From NCBI GenBank assembly GCA_002405915.1, contig DHMS01000033.1, forward strand, positions 54,798 through 107,988: 53,191 bases of DNA. The letters are read 5' to 3'. This document shows, one piece after another, positions 1 through 8,064 of this stretch. The stretch's first letter is position 1, and every line of letters begins with the position of its first letter. The notes below the pieces were generated by a model. That model was given only the letters and a program-made list of their open reading frames with translations. It was not told where the DNA came from and searched no databases. A program made the translations under genes and the position numbers. This DNA is from Christensenella sp. UBA4636. GTDB taxonomy: Bacteria > Bacillota > Clostridia > Christensenellales > Borkfalkiaceae.

Positions 1-23
1 TTCAAATCCGGTTATCAGCTCCA
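1..23 (+). tRNA. tRNA-Thr, 3' fragment (5' part outside window)
   Basis: The first 23 bases read as the end of a tRNA: T-loop TTCAAAT, 3' T-stem CCGGT, acceptor strand TATCAGC, discriminator T and an encoded CCA. The implied 5' acceptor strand GCTGATA is typical of bacterial tRNA-Thr, so that identity is likely, but the anticodon is outside the window. Confidence 0.7.
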
Positions 24-32
24 ACGAAAAAC

Positions 33-56
33 GAACGCCTTGTGCGTTCTTTTTTT
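33..56 (+). terminator. Intrinsic terminator of the tRNA-Thr transcript
   Basis: A 6-bp stem, GAACGC (33-38) with GCGTTC (44-49), and a 5-base loop are followed directly by seven T. It begins ten bases after the tRNA CCA end and fits termination of the plus-strand tRNA transcript. Confidence 0.8.
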
Positions 57-105
57 GTTGCTAAACGAATTTTCGAGCCGGTGGTCGAAGCCTTACCAAG
101 GATAT

Positions 106-363
106 AGCCGTTAGAGAGCCGAACTAATCAAGCCTTAAAACCGTCTTTTCTGCATATTTTTGCAAATGCTCGTTTGTAGTACGCTTGTACAACTGCAGTC
201 GCCTTCGCAACAATCTGCTAAAAAATACGGCTTTAAGGTGCGAAGCATTTTAACGGCAATAAATTTATATAAAAATCAATGCAAACAAATACATATATAC
301 ATAAATACGAATTTTGCAAATCTTGCGCCGTTAAAACATAATTAGTTCAACTCTCTAACGGCT
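106..363. repeat. 258-bp nested inverted-repeat element (MITE-like or structured RNA)
   Basis: The outer arms, 106-128 and 341-363, are 23 bases long and complementary except at two positions. Inside lie two further arm pairs: CCTTAAAACCGT (about 135-146) with its near complement (about 228-239), and TTTTAACGGC (about 249-258) with GCCGTTAAAA (about 327-336). The pattern A-B-B'-C-C'-A' would fold as a cruciform or a large three-way junction. No transposase and no clear target-site duplication are visible. This and the two hairpins that follow account for the 24-477 spacer, where I see no gene. Confidence 0.55.
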
Positions 364-371
364 AACAGGGC

Positions 372-413
372 TCCCGAAAAAACGAAATAGCTTTAGCTTT
401 TGCTTTTTCGGGA
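372..413. repeat. 10-bp inverted repeat in the tRNA-opp spacer
   Basis: TCCCGAAAAA (372-381) pairs perfectly with TTTTTCGGGA (404-413) around a 22-base interior. It lies between the 258-bp element and the terminator of the opp transcription unit. Its role is unknown; it could be a backup terminator because runs of A and T form part of the stem. Confidence 0.4.
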
Positions 414-430
414 AGAGTTGCATAAGAAAA

Positions 431-459
431 CGAGGTTGCCTTTTTATTAGGTAGCCTCG
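431..459 (-). terminator. Terminator of the subtilase-opp transcription unit (probably bidirectional)
   Basis: A 10-bp stem (431-440 with 450-459, two G-U pairs) encloses a 9-base loop. On the minus strand it is followed by TTTTC, and on the plus strand by ATTTTTG, so it could stop transcripts from both sides. It starts about 20 bases past the stop codon of the last gene of the opp run. Confidence 0.75.
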
Positions 460-477
460 ATTTTTGTAGTTAATTTG

Positions 478-738
478 TTAAAAAATATTGCCCGTGATTA
501 GCATTAAGAAAAGATATAAGCCTAAAAGAACGGCTAAAACGACCATCATCGGGAAAATCATTTTTTTGACGGCGGCAAAATACGTCGCCCACTTTTCGCG
601 AGCGGTACTTCGCGGGCGCGGATTATCGTTGCGCTTTTTTCGACCTTTTATATCCGTTACGGACGACATATCGGCAATAGTCGAATTATCGTCGTAATAG
701 ATTACCTTTTCTTTCTTTTTTTTGTTCTTCTTCGACAT
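478..738 (-). CDS. Small single-pass membrane protein at the end of the opp operon
   Basis: This 86-residue protein has a very basic N-terminus (MSKKNKKKKEK), a polar stretch to about residue 50, one strong transmembrane segment (about 60-80) and a short tail. The basic N-terminus predicts a cytoplasmic N-terminus and an N-in topology. Its ATG overlaps the oppF stop codon as TAATG, which implies translational coupling and makes it a genuine operon member. I recognise no family. A role as an accessory subunit or regulator of the Opp transporter is inferred only from position. Confidence 0.65.
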   Translation of the reverse strand: MSKKNKKKKEKVIYYDDNSTIADMSSVTDIKGRKKRNDNPRPRSTAREKWATYFAAVKKMIFPMMVVLAVLLGLYLFLMLITGNIF

Positions 739-1838
739 TAGTTTTTACCGTCGTAGAGGTGGCAAGCGACGAAGTGACCGGGTTCTAATTCGCGATACTC
801 GGGGTCAATGTGCTTGCAGATTTCCATGCACTGAGGGCATCTCGTGTGGAATTTGCAACCCATCGGCGGGTTAGCGGGAGAAGGAATATCGCCCGTTAAA
901 ACGACGCGTTCCGACTTGGAATCGGGGTCGGGGTTGGGAACGGCGGAGAATAGCGCATTGGTGTACGGGTGGAGCGGATTGTCGAAAATATTCTTTTTCG
1001 AGCCGAATTCAACCATCGAGCCTAAGTACATAACGCCTATTTTGTCTGAAATGAATTTTACGACGGACAAGTCGTGCGAAATGAAGAGATACGTAAGTTT
1101 GCGCTCTTTCTGAAGCTTAATCAAAAGGTTGATAATCTGAGCCTGAATGGACACGTCGAGAGCGGAAACGGGTTCGTCGCAAACGACAAAGTCGGGGTTG
1201 ACGGAGAGCGCGCGAGCGATACAGATACGCTGGCGTTGACCGCCCGAAAATTCGTGCGGGTATCTCTCGTAATAGTAATCCCTAAGACCGCATTTGTCCA
1301 TTAAATCAAGAACATACTGTTTGATTTCGCCCTTCGGGACTATCTTATGAACCTTTACGGGTTCGGCTAAGATGTCGCCGACGGTGCTTCTCGGCGGGAG
1401 CGAGGAATACGGGTCTTGAAAGACAATCTGCATATCTGTGCGCAGAGCGTTCATTTGCTTTTGCGTGTATTTTGCGATGTCTTTGCCTTTAAAGAAAATC
1501 TGACCCGCGGTCGGTTGGTGAAGCTTTAAGATGGTTCTGCCCATCGTAGTTTTTCCGCAGCCCGATTCGCCGACTATACCGAGCGTTTCGCCCGGGTAGA
1601 TTTTGAAAGATACGTCGTCAACGGCGCGGAGCTGCGAAAGCGGCTTGCCCGTTAAGGTCTTTTTGAGGGTAAAGTACTTTTTCAAATGACGAATTTCGAG
1701 AATCGCCTTTTCGTCGGGGGGCAAAACTTCGTCTTCTTTGATTTTTGCTTCTCGTTTTGCGTTTTCCTCTTCCTTTTCCTTTAAGTCGTCAAAGGTCGAA
1801 AAATCGCCGTTAGGAGAAATTATTTTGTTTTCTTCCAT
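738..1838 (-). CDS. oppF: Oligopeptide ABC transporter ATP-binding protein OppF
   Basis: One of the two cytoplasmic ATPases that drive peptide import. The 366-residue product carries Walker A GESGCGKTT (about 90-98), a Q-loop in VFQDPYSS (about 139-146), the signature FSGGQRQR (about 197-204) and Walker B VVCDEPVSALD (about 218-228). The C-terminal oligopeptide-transporter tail is Cys-rich (GCKFHTRCPQC...C...HFVAC), as in Opp/Dpp ATPases that can bind an iron-sulfur cluster. I chose ATG 1838 over an upstream in-frame ATG at 1871 because GGAGGC lies just upstream and the ATG shares a base with the oppD stop (TAATG). About 35 charged residues precede the ABC domain. Confidence 0.93.
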   Translation of the reverse strand: MEENKIISPNGDFSTFDDLKEKEEENAKREAKIKEDEVLPPDEKAILEIRHLKKYFTLKKTLTGKPLSQLRAVDDVSFKIYPGETLGIVGESGCGKTTMGRTILKLHQPTAGQIFFKGKDIAKYTQKQMNALRTDMQIVFQDPYSSLPPRSTVGDILAEPVKVHKIVPKGEIKQYVLDLMDKCGLRDYYYERYPHEFSGGQRQRICIARALSVNPDFVVCDEPVSALDVSIQAQIINLLIKLQKERKLTYLFISHDLSVVKFISDKIGVMYLGSMVEFGSKKNIFDNPLHPYTNALFSAVPNPDPDSKSERVVLTGDIPSPANPPMGCKFHTRCPQCMEICKHIDPEYRELEPGHFVACHLYDGKN

Positions 1839-3187
1839 TAGTTTTTCGCCTCCGAATCGTAAAGGTGGCATGCAACGAAGTGCGTGGGGCTAATCTTAAC
1901 CATGCAAGGATATTCGCCCGAGCATTTTGCGATACATTTGTCGCAACGCTCTTTAAAGTAGCAGTAGTCGGGCATGTCAATCGGGTTGGGAACGTTGCCC
2001 GGGATATTGAAAAGGGTTGTTCCGTTCGACTTCATGGTCGGCTTGGATTTTTGCAAGCCTTGCGTGTACGGGTGGCACGGATTATGGAAAATCTCCGAAG
2101 CGGTGCCTTGTTCGATTATTCTGCCCGCGTACATAACGACAACGTAATCAGCCATTTCGGCTATGACGCCGAGGTCGTGAGTAATAAGCAAAATCGACCC
2201 GTTTATCTTGGTTTTTAAGTCGTTGAAAAGTTGCAAAATTTGGGCTTGAATGGTAACGTCGAGCGCGGTGGTAGGCTCGTCGGCTATGATAAGACGAGGT
2301 TCGCACGCGAGCGCCATTGCAATCATTACCCTTTGGCGCATACCGCCGGAAAGTTCGTGCGGGTAAGACGCGTAGACGCGTTCGGACATTGCGATACCGA
2401 CGGTATCGAGCATGTCTATCGAGCGTTTTTTAGCGTATTCCTTAGAAGCGCCGGGAACGTGGAGAAGGGTTACTTCGTCGAGTTGTTCGCCTATCGTGAA
2501 AACGGGGTTTAAGGAAGTCATAGGTTCCTGGAAAACCATTGACATTTGTCTGCCGCGAAGTCGATACATTTCTTTCATCGGCATTTTCGCGATGTCGTAA
2601 ACCTTTTCTTCCTTTTCGTAAACGGGAAGTCCGTTTTCGTCCTTTTTAACGACCGCGCGGCGTTTCGCGCTTCCGTCGTCGTTTAAGACGGGATTGCCTT
2701 TTTTGTCGAGGACCGGTTCGAATTTAATCTTGCCGTCCTCGCCCCTTTCGTATTCGGGGACGAAATTGCCGTCCTCGTCGCGCAAAAAGTCGTACGCCTT
2801 AAATCTTATCGAGCCTTCGACTATCTGCCCCGTAGGACCTTGTAAAAGGCGCATAACGGACATCGAGGTGACGGACTTGCCGCAACCCGATTCGCCTACT
2901 ACGCCGACGGTGGAGTTGAGCGGAACGTTGAAAGTAACGCCGTTTACCGCTTTGACAACGCCTTGGTCGGTGAAGAAGTACGAATGAAGATTGTCGATTT
3001 CAAGAATGTTGCCGTCGTCGCGCATGGCGGTGGTGAAGGCGGATTCGGGAAGGTCTAAACGTTTAGCTTTTTCGAGCCTGCGCATTTCCTTGGCGTTTGC
3101 ACGAGCTATTGCGCGGACTTCCTTACCCGAAAGATAATGCTTTTTTGAGGAGGTTTTACTCTGTTCGGTTTTCTTTTCTTCGCTCAT
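1838..3187 (-). CDS. oppD: Oligopeptide ABC transporter ATP-binding protein OppD with internal insertion
   Basis: Partner ATPase of OppF. It has Walker A GESGCGKS (about 98-105), a Q-loop in VFQEPMTSLNP (about 218-228), the signature LSGGMRQR, Walker B IIADEPTTALD and a Cys-rich C-terminal tail ending HFVACHLYD. At 449 residues it is about 100 longer than most OppD proteins. About 60 extra charged residues (roughly 136-199, many D/E/K) sit between Walker A and the Q-loop, and the first 55 residues are a basic extension. The start at 3187 is set by AGAGGAG about 5 bases upstream; an earlier in-frame ATG (3289) would overlap oppC by about 100 bases and lacks such a site. Confidence 0.92.
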   Translation of the reverse strand: MSEEKKTEQSKTSSKKHYLSGKEVRAIARANAKEMRRLEKAKRLDLPESAFTTAMRDDGNILEIDNLHSYFFTDQGVVKAVNGVTFNVPLNSTVGVVGESGCGKSVTSMSVMRLLQGPTGQIVEGSIRFKAYDFLRDEDGNFVPEYERGEDGKIKFEPVLDKKGNPVLNDDGSAKRRAVVKKDENGLPVYEKEEKVYDIAKMPMKEMYRLRGRQMSMVFQEPMTSLNPVFTIGEQLDEVTLLHVPGASKEYAKKRSIDMLDTVGIAMSERVYASYPHELSGGMRQRVMIAMALACEPRLIIADEPTTALDVTIQAQILQLFNDLKTKINGSILLITHDLGVIAEMADYVVVMYAGRIIEQGTASEIFHNPCHPYTQGLQKSKPTMKSNGTTLFNIPGNVPNPIDMPDYCYFKERCDKCIAKCSGEYPCMVKISPTHFVACHLYDSEAKN

Positions 3188-3189
3188 AG

Positions 3190-4302
3190 TTATCTCCTCT
3201 GTTTGGGGTCTAACGCGTCGCGCAACCCGTCGCCGATAAAGTTGAAGCCTAAAACGGCAAGTACGATGCAGATACCGGCGGGTATCCAAACGTTAAAGTG
3301 GTATTTTAATACCGCGTCGTTTTTGGAAATTATTTCTATCATCGTACCCCACGAAGCGTAAGGAATCTTAACGCCGAGGTTCAAGTACGAAAGAGTGGAT
3401 TCGTAAAGTATCATGCTACCGAGAGAAAGCGTCATGGAAACGAGTATCTGCGGCAGAATGTTGGGGATTAAGTGTTTGAAAATTTTACGTTTAGTCGAAT
3501 AGCCCATCGCTTCGGCGGCGACCATGTATTCTTGTTCGCGCAAGAAAAGTATTTGTCCGCGGACAAGACGAGCCATACCGGGCCACGAGAAGAGCGACAA
3601 CACGCCCATAAGAAGGTATATGTAGTAATCTTGCGGAACTTTATTTGCTTCAAGAACGGTACCGATAATAAGCATTAACGGAAGAGTAGGCAAACACATT
3701 AAAACGTCGCAAATACGCATTATTATATTGTCCACCACGCCCCCGTAATAGCCGGCAATGCCGCCCATTATTATGCCGAGTATCGATATCAAAATAACCG
3801 TTAAAAAGCTAAGCGTAAGGGAAAGCCTACCGCCGTACATTAAACGAGTAAAAACGTCCATACCCTGTTCGTCTGTACCCAAAAGGTGCGAGCCGGACGG
3901 GTCAGCCAGTGAGTTGATAGACTTACCTGTTTTTCTAACTTGAACAAACTTAACGCCGTCTACTTCTACCTCGCGTACTTCGTAAGTACTTGCGCCCGTT
4001 CTATCCGTTTCTGTTTCGCCCCACTGACGATAAACGAGAGGACCAAACCAGCTAAATACGAAGAGTACTGCAAGCATGATTATGCCAACCATAGAAAGTT
4101 TAGAGCGGAAAAATCTGCGCAAAACCATTCTTGTAGGCGACATTAAACGAACGTTTTTATCCAAAGGCACGTCCGTGTCGACCGGTTCGACGGGAACGTC
4201 TACGCCCATTTCGGAGGTTGCGACATTCTCAGCCGATTCGATTATTTTTTCTTCCGTTTCGTCAAGAGTAGAAAGCGGAGCCTTTATTTGATTTTCATCC
4301 AT
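3190..4302 (-). CDS. oppC: Oligopeptide ABC transporter permease OppC
   Basis: Inner-membrane permease of the peptide importer. The 370-residue product has a 60-residue acidic cytoplasmic N-terminus, a first membrane segment at about 73-92, an extracytoplasmic loop and a permease domain of five further segments. The permease coupling motif is seen as EYMVAAEAMGYSTKRKIFKH before the last segments. AAGGAGGCGG precedes the ATG at 4302. The stop is two bases before the oppD start. The long N-terminus resembles the extensions on OppD and OppF in being charged and not part of the core fold. Confidence 0.93.
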   Translation of the reverse strand: MDENQIKAPLSTLDETEEKIIESAENVATSEMGVDVPVEPVDTDVPLDKNVRLMSPTRMVLRRFFRSKLSMVGIIMLAVLFVFSWFGPLVYRQWGETETDRTGASTYEVREVEVDGVKFVQVRKTGKSINSLADPSGSHLLGTDEQGMDVFTRLMYGGRLSLTLSFLTVILISILGIIMGGIAGYYGGVVDNIIMRICDVLMCLPTLPLMLIIGTVLEANKVPQDYYIYLLMGVLSLFSWPGMARLVRGQILFLREQEYMVAAEAMGYSTKRKIFKHLIPNILPQILVSMTLSLGSMILYESTLSYLNLGVKIPYASWGTMIEIISKNDAVLKYHFNVWIPAGICIVLAVLGFNFIGDGLRDALDPKQRR

Positions 4303-4316
4303 AAATTCCGCCTCCT

Positions 4317-5306
4317 TTAAGCAAGTTTAACGCGCGGGTCAACTACCGCGTACATAAGGTCGGACAACAAAACGCCCGTTACCGACAAAAGCGCGAGGAA
4401 CATATTATAAGTCATTATTACGGGGATATCGCCCATCTGCATGGCTTCGAGCGCGTACTGACCGATACCGGAAAGTTTGAATACCGATTCCGTAATCATG
4501 GCTCCCGAGAAAAGACCGGGAATAAGCCCTGCGAGGCTCGTTACGAGCGGGATAAGGGTGTTGCGGAAAGCGTGCTTATAAATAACCTTGTTTTCCGGCA
4601 AACCTTTCGCCCTCGCCGTGCGTATGTAGTCGGAGTTTAAAACCTCCAACATATTCGTTCTCGTCATTCTCATTCGCGAACCGATGCTAAGTATTACTAC
4701 CGTTAAAACAGGCAGGAACAAGTGCGCGGCGTAGTCAGAAATCCATTCGAAAATATTCGTATGGGTTATACCAGCGTCGAACATGCCTTCTGGAGGGAAC
4801 CAACCGAGAGTGTTAGCGAAAACACCTTTAAGAAGCTGACCGAAGAAGAAAGACGGCAAGGATATACCGATAAGAACGAGAACCGTTACGAGATAATCGC
4901 GGAAAGAATATTGATGAGTAGCCGCCGTTATTCCGAGAGGAATAGCGATTAAGAATTCGAACACCGTGGCGATTGCAGCGACGATGAAAGAAGTACCCAT
5001 TCTATCCGCGGAGAAAATCTCCTGTAAAACGGGGCGTTGGCTCTTGAAGCTGTTGCCGAAGTCTAAACGGCAAATATTGCCGAGCCAGTTGAAATAGCCC
5101 TGAACTATGTTGCCGTTAAGACCGTAAGCCTTGTAAAGAGCTTCTTTAAATTCATCGGTAACCGTATTGCCGCTCGTAGCAAGAGCAATTATCTTTTGTT
5201 CTACGAAGTCGGTCGGCATGCACCTTAAAAGCGCGTATAGAATAAAGGAAACGCCAAGCAATAATAGTATGGAGATTCCTATTCTTTTGAGAATGTACTT
5301 TAACAT
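4317..5306 (-). CDS. oppB: Oligopeptide ABC transporter permease OppB
   Basis: The second permease subunit, 329 residues, normal for OppB. It starts with a membrane segment (about 8-27), has a long outer loop and then the five-segment permease domain. The ATPase-contacting motif is SDYIRTARAKGLPENKVIYK followed by HAFRNTLIPL. The ribosome binding site AGAGGAGC lies upstream of ATG 5306. It is 53 bases after oppA and 14 bases before oppC, consistent with one mRNA. Confidence 0.94.
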   Translation of the reverse strand: MLKYILKRIGISILLLLGVSFILYALLRCMPTDFVEQKIIALATSGNTVTDEFKEALYKAYGLNGNIVQGYFNWLGNICRLDFGNSFKSQRPVLQEIFSADRMGTSFIVAAIATVFEFLIAIPLGITAATHQYSFRDYLVTVLVLIGISLPSFFFGQLLKGVFANTLGWFPPEGMFDAGITHTNIFEWISDYAAHLFLPVLTVVILSIGSRMRMTRTNMLEVLNSDYIRTARAKGLPENKVIYKHAFRNTLIPLVTSLAGLIPGLFSGAMITESVFKLSGIGQYALEAMQMGDIPVIMTYNMFLALLSVTGVLLSDLMYAVVDPRVKLA

Positions 5307-5359
5307 TTTTGCTCCTCTTTGTTAAGAGTTTGTTTAAATTCTCGAAAATGTAAATTATA

Positions 5360-8014
5360 TTATTTTACGAGTTCGAGGTTCCATATTTCGTTCAAAGGCG
5401 ACTCGTAAGCGTTTACGTCTTCGTAGAAGCCCTTTACGTTTTTAGTGTTGTAAGCGTAGAGGTTAGCACGTTGATATACGGGAAGTTCTACGGCTAAGTC
5501 AAGAACGCTCTTCATTGCTTCTTTATAAATATTCTTTCTGGTATCTCTATCCGAAGTCTGACGACCTTCTTCGATTAATTCTTTCAACCTACCGGAAATA
5601 ATACCGTATTCGTAAGAATAAAGGGTCTTTTGGTCTTTAATTTCGCGATAACCCCATGAATAAGTGGAAGTAGCGGAAGAATTGATATGATAAACCTGAT
5701 ACATATCCGGGTCAATCGTCGCACCCCAAGCAGCCGCCCAAACGGCAAGAGAGCCGGTGGAAAGTTTGGTTAAAGCCTGAGAATCGGCTTTTACTTCTAC
5801 CTGCCAGTCGTAGCCTTCGGAGCTAAGTCCGTTAAGGAGTTCCGCAGCCTGTTTGAATACGGCGTAGGTCGGGTGTTCGGTGATGGAAGCGCCTGCGATA
5901 GTAAAGGTTATCTTGAGCATATCGGCAGAATAAGACGAACCTAATTGTTGAATAGCTGCGTCGGTATATCTCTTAATCTTTTCAATTGCCTTGTCTTTCG
6001 TCGTCCACATTGCGTAATCGTGTTCGTTGTTTGTTACGGGAGCTTCGGAACCTGTCATACGCGGATATGCCCAGCTTACGAGCGACATCGGCCAGTAAAT
6101 GGTCGAGCAAGTACCCTTAGAATAGTATTCGGTTGCAAGTCCCGTTTCCATTGCGGACATTATCGCCCTACGAATGTTAACATTCTGAACCTTACCGGCA
6201 TTGATACCGATATAGCCGTAGCCGAGTTGGTCGGCAGTCTTGTAGGATATACCTTTTTTAACAAGGTCTTGGTCTACGGTTTCAAAGTTTTCTTTGGTAA
6301 GTTGCGGGGTCACGTAGTCGACGTTGCCGCGGCTAAGCACGTCAAGCGCGCCGCTGGAGCTTACGACCTGCATACGCATTTTTTCGTGTTTTACTTCAAA
6401 TACGAAGTTTTCGTTTCTCTTGAAGTAAACGATACCGCTATTCTTGAAGCCGTTCGCGGTTACGTCCTTAGTATCATTGTTAGAAGCGTCGGTCGCGCTA
6501 TATACGCCCGCGCCCATAGGAATGGAAACGTTCTTAAGCGACTGAATAACTTTGCTCTGGAAATCGCTGTCGGCATATTTTACACCGAATTTGTTGTTCT
6601 TAATATCTACTTTTTCGTAGTTTCCGTCAATATAATCCTGCATAGTTGCCGCAGTATAATAATGAACGGGAGAAACGGAGAAGGAGAAGTTGTAAATAGC
6701 TTTCGGGTCTTGTTCATCAAGGGTAATTTTAAGAACTGCGTATTCGCCCGAATTTTTAACGGTTCCGTCGTCGTTATATTCGTGAGCAACTTTATAGGTG
6801 TTTCCGTCTACGCTCACGGTTTCAACGTCCGTAGTGTGACCCAAAGAAACGATACCGGAAATATTTTCGAATTTACCTGCGTTAGCTTTTGCCGCGTCCT
6901 TTAAAATAATACCTTTTGCATCTGCTGTGAACTGAGTAAGCGCAGTGCCGTAAGTAGCGGAAGCCGACAAAATAACATCGAATTTATTTTCTACAGTGCT
7001 ATTGTAAACATGGTTTATAGCTTCTTCCTGAGTAGAAAATCTCTTAGCTAAATCAGCGTTTTCAAAACTTTCAATATTGGTTTTGTCGTCCTTACCCTGT
7101 ATTTTTGCATACTTAGGAGTGATAAGACCTTCGAAATAAAGGAATTTAAAAATATCGTTTCCGAAGTAATCGGCACCAGCCCATTTTGTATACGGGGAGG
7201 TTTTCGTCGTAATATCGTAAGCCTCTTTCGCAGACCTATAATCATCTTCAAGTTCTTTTCTATACGTTTTGAGGATATAATCGTAGTCTTTTTCAAGTAA
7301 CTTGCGGTATTCTTCTTCTGTTTTAGAATTAATCTCGTCCGAAGAAACGACAGCACTCTTATAACCGGGGTTGACAGTCCAAGTCTTGATAAGATTTTTT
7401 ACTTTCGTTGCGTCTGCTCCGACTTTTACATCTTCATCGTTATAAGCCGCTTCTCTATACAATGCTTCGAGTTCGGCTATTCTGTCTCTTGCCTTGCCGC
7501 GAGCGTTGTTTTCGATTTCCGTTTCGGCGTTGTCGTTACTGTTGTTTTTCGTTCTGTAAGCGGCAAGACCTTTAATCTTCGTAGAATACATGGTAGAAGA
7601 ACCGGTATAAACGGGGTCTAAGTATTCGTAAAGGTTAAACATTACGTCGTTCATCGTGAGCGGGTGTCCGTCGGAGAATTTTAAGCCGTTCTTTAAAACG
7701 AAAGTATAGGTAAGACCGTCTTTGGAAATTTCATAAGCTTCCGCAACCGTGGCGTATTCCTGCCCAGCGACGATTTCCGTTTCTTTCTTTGTCTGGTTGT
7801 ACTTGCTCGTAAGCATGCTCATTTGAGTCATGCTTACAACGTCCTGGTCGGGACCCGAAGTCGCATAGAACGGACTGAACAAATCGCTGAGTTCTTCCGT
7901 CATTATAACTATAGCGTCCTTCTTTTTCCCGCCCGTAGCCGTCAAGATTATCGGCAAAGCGATAGCCGCGACGAGTACTACGCAGATAATCGGGATAATA
8001 ATTTTCTTTTTCAT
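5360..8014 (-). CDS. oppA: Oligopeptide-binding protein OppA (SBP family 5), enlarged and without a lipobox
   Basis: Extracytoplasmic peptide receptor for the OppBCDF importer. The fold of family-5 binding proteins is recognisable from ISKDGLTYTFVLKNGLKFSD (about 96-115) and from the C-terminal region WAAAWGATIDPDMYQVYH. At 884 residues it is far longer than usual (about 530-600). A Lys/Glu-rich helical stretch at about 155-285 interrupts the N-terminal lobe, and there are other inserts. The N-terminus is a hydrophobic anchor, but no cysteine follows it; the only Cys is inside the segment (residue 11). It is therefore probably anchored by an uncleaved signal or released, unlike the lipoproteins nearby. 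GGAGG precedes ATG 8014. Confidence 0.88.
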   Translation of the reverse strand: MKKKIIIPIICVVLVAAIALPIILTATGGKKKDAIVIMTEELSDLFSPFYATSGPDQDVVSMTQMSMLTSKYNQTKKETEIVAGQEYATVAEAYEISKDGLTYTFVLKNGLKFSDGHPLTMNDVMFNLYEYLDPVYTGSSTMYSTKIKGLAAYRTKNNSNDNAETEIENNARGKARDRIAELEALYREAAYNDEDVKVGADATKVKNLIKTWTVNPGYKSAVVSSDEINSKTEEEYRKLLEKDYDYILKTYRKELEDDYRSAKEAYDITTKTSPYTKWAGADYFGNDIFKFLYFEGLITPKYAKIQGKDDKTNIESFENADLAKRFSTQEEAINHVYNSTVENKFDVILSASATYGTALTQFTADAKGIILKDAAKANAGKFENISGIVSLGHTTDVETVSVDGNTYKVAHEYNDDGTVKNSGEYAVLKITLDEQDPKAIYNFSFSVSPVHYYTAATMQDYIDGNYEKVDIKNNKFGVKYADSDFQSKVIQSLKNVSIPMGAGVYSATDASNNDTKDVTANGFKNSGIVYFKRNENFVFEVKHEKMRMQVVSSSGALDVLSRGNVDYVTPQLTKENFETVDQDLVKKGISYKTADQLGYGYIGINAGKVQNVNIRRAIMSAMETGLATEYYSKGTCSTIYWPMSLVSWAYPRMTGSEAPVTNNEHDYAMWTTKDKAIEKIKRYTDAAIQQLGSSYSADMLKITFTIAGASITEHPTYAVFKQAAELLNGLSSEGYDWQVEVKADSQALTKLSTGSLAVWAAAWGATIDPDMYQVYHINSSATSTYSWGYREIKDQKTLYSYEYGIISGRLKELIEEGRQTSDRDTRKNIYKEAMKSVLDLAVELPVYQRANLYAYNTKNVKGFYEDVNAYESPLNEIWNLELVK

Positions 8015-8064
8015 CTATATGGCCTCCAAAATTATATCGGTTTTAGTGTTACGCGCTTTCGGTC

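Noticed and set aside
160..345. Open frame of 61 codons on the plus strand inside the 258-bp element
   Set aside because: It has no ribosome binding site, has the composition of AT-rich noncoding DNA and lies wholly between the inverted repeats.
5945..6904. Long plus-strand frame opposite oppA, and similar ones opposite the subtilase, MoxR and giant LRR genes
   Set aside because: They mirror the codon pattern of well-supported minus-strand genes and show no domain, start signal or independent composition.
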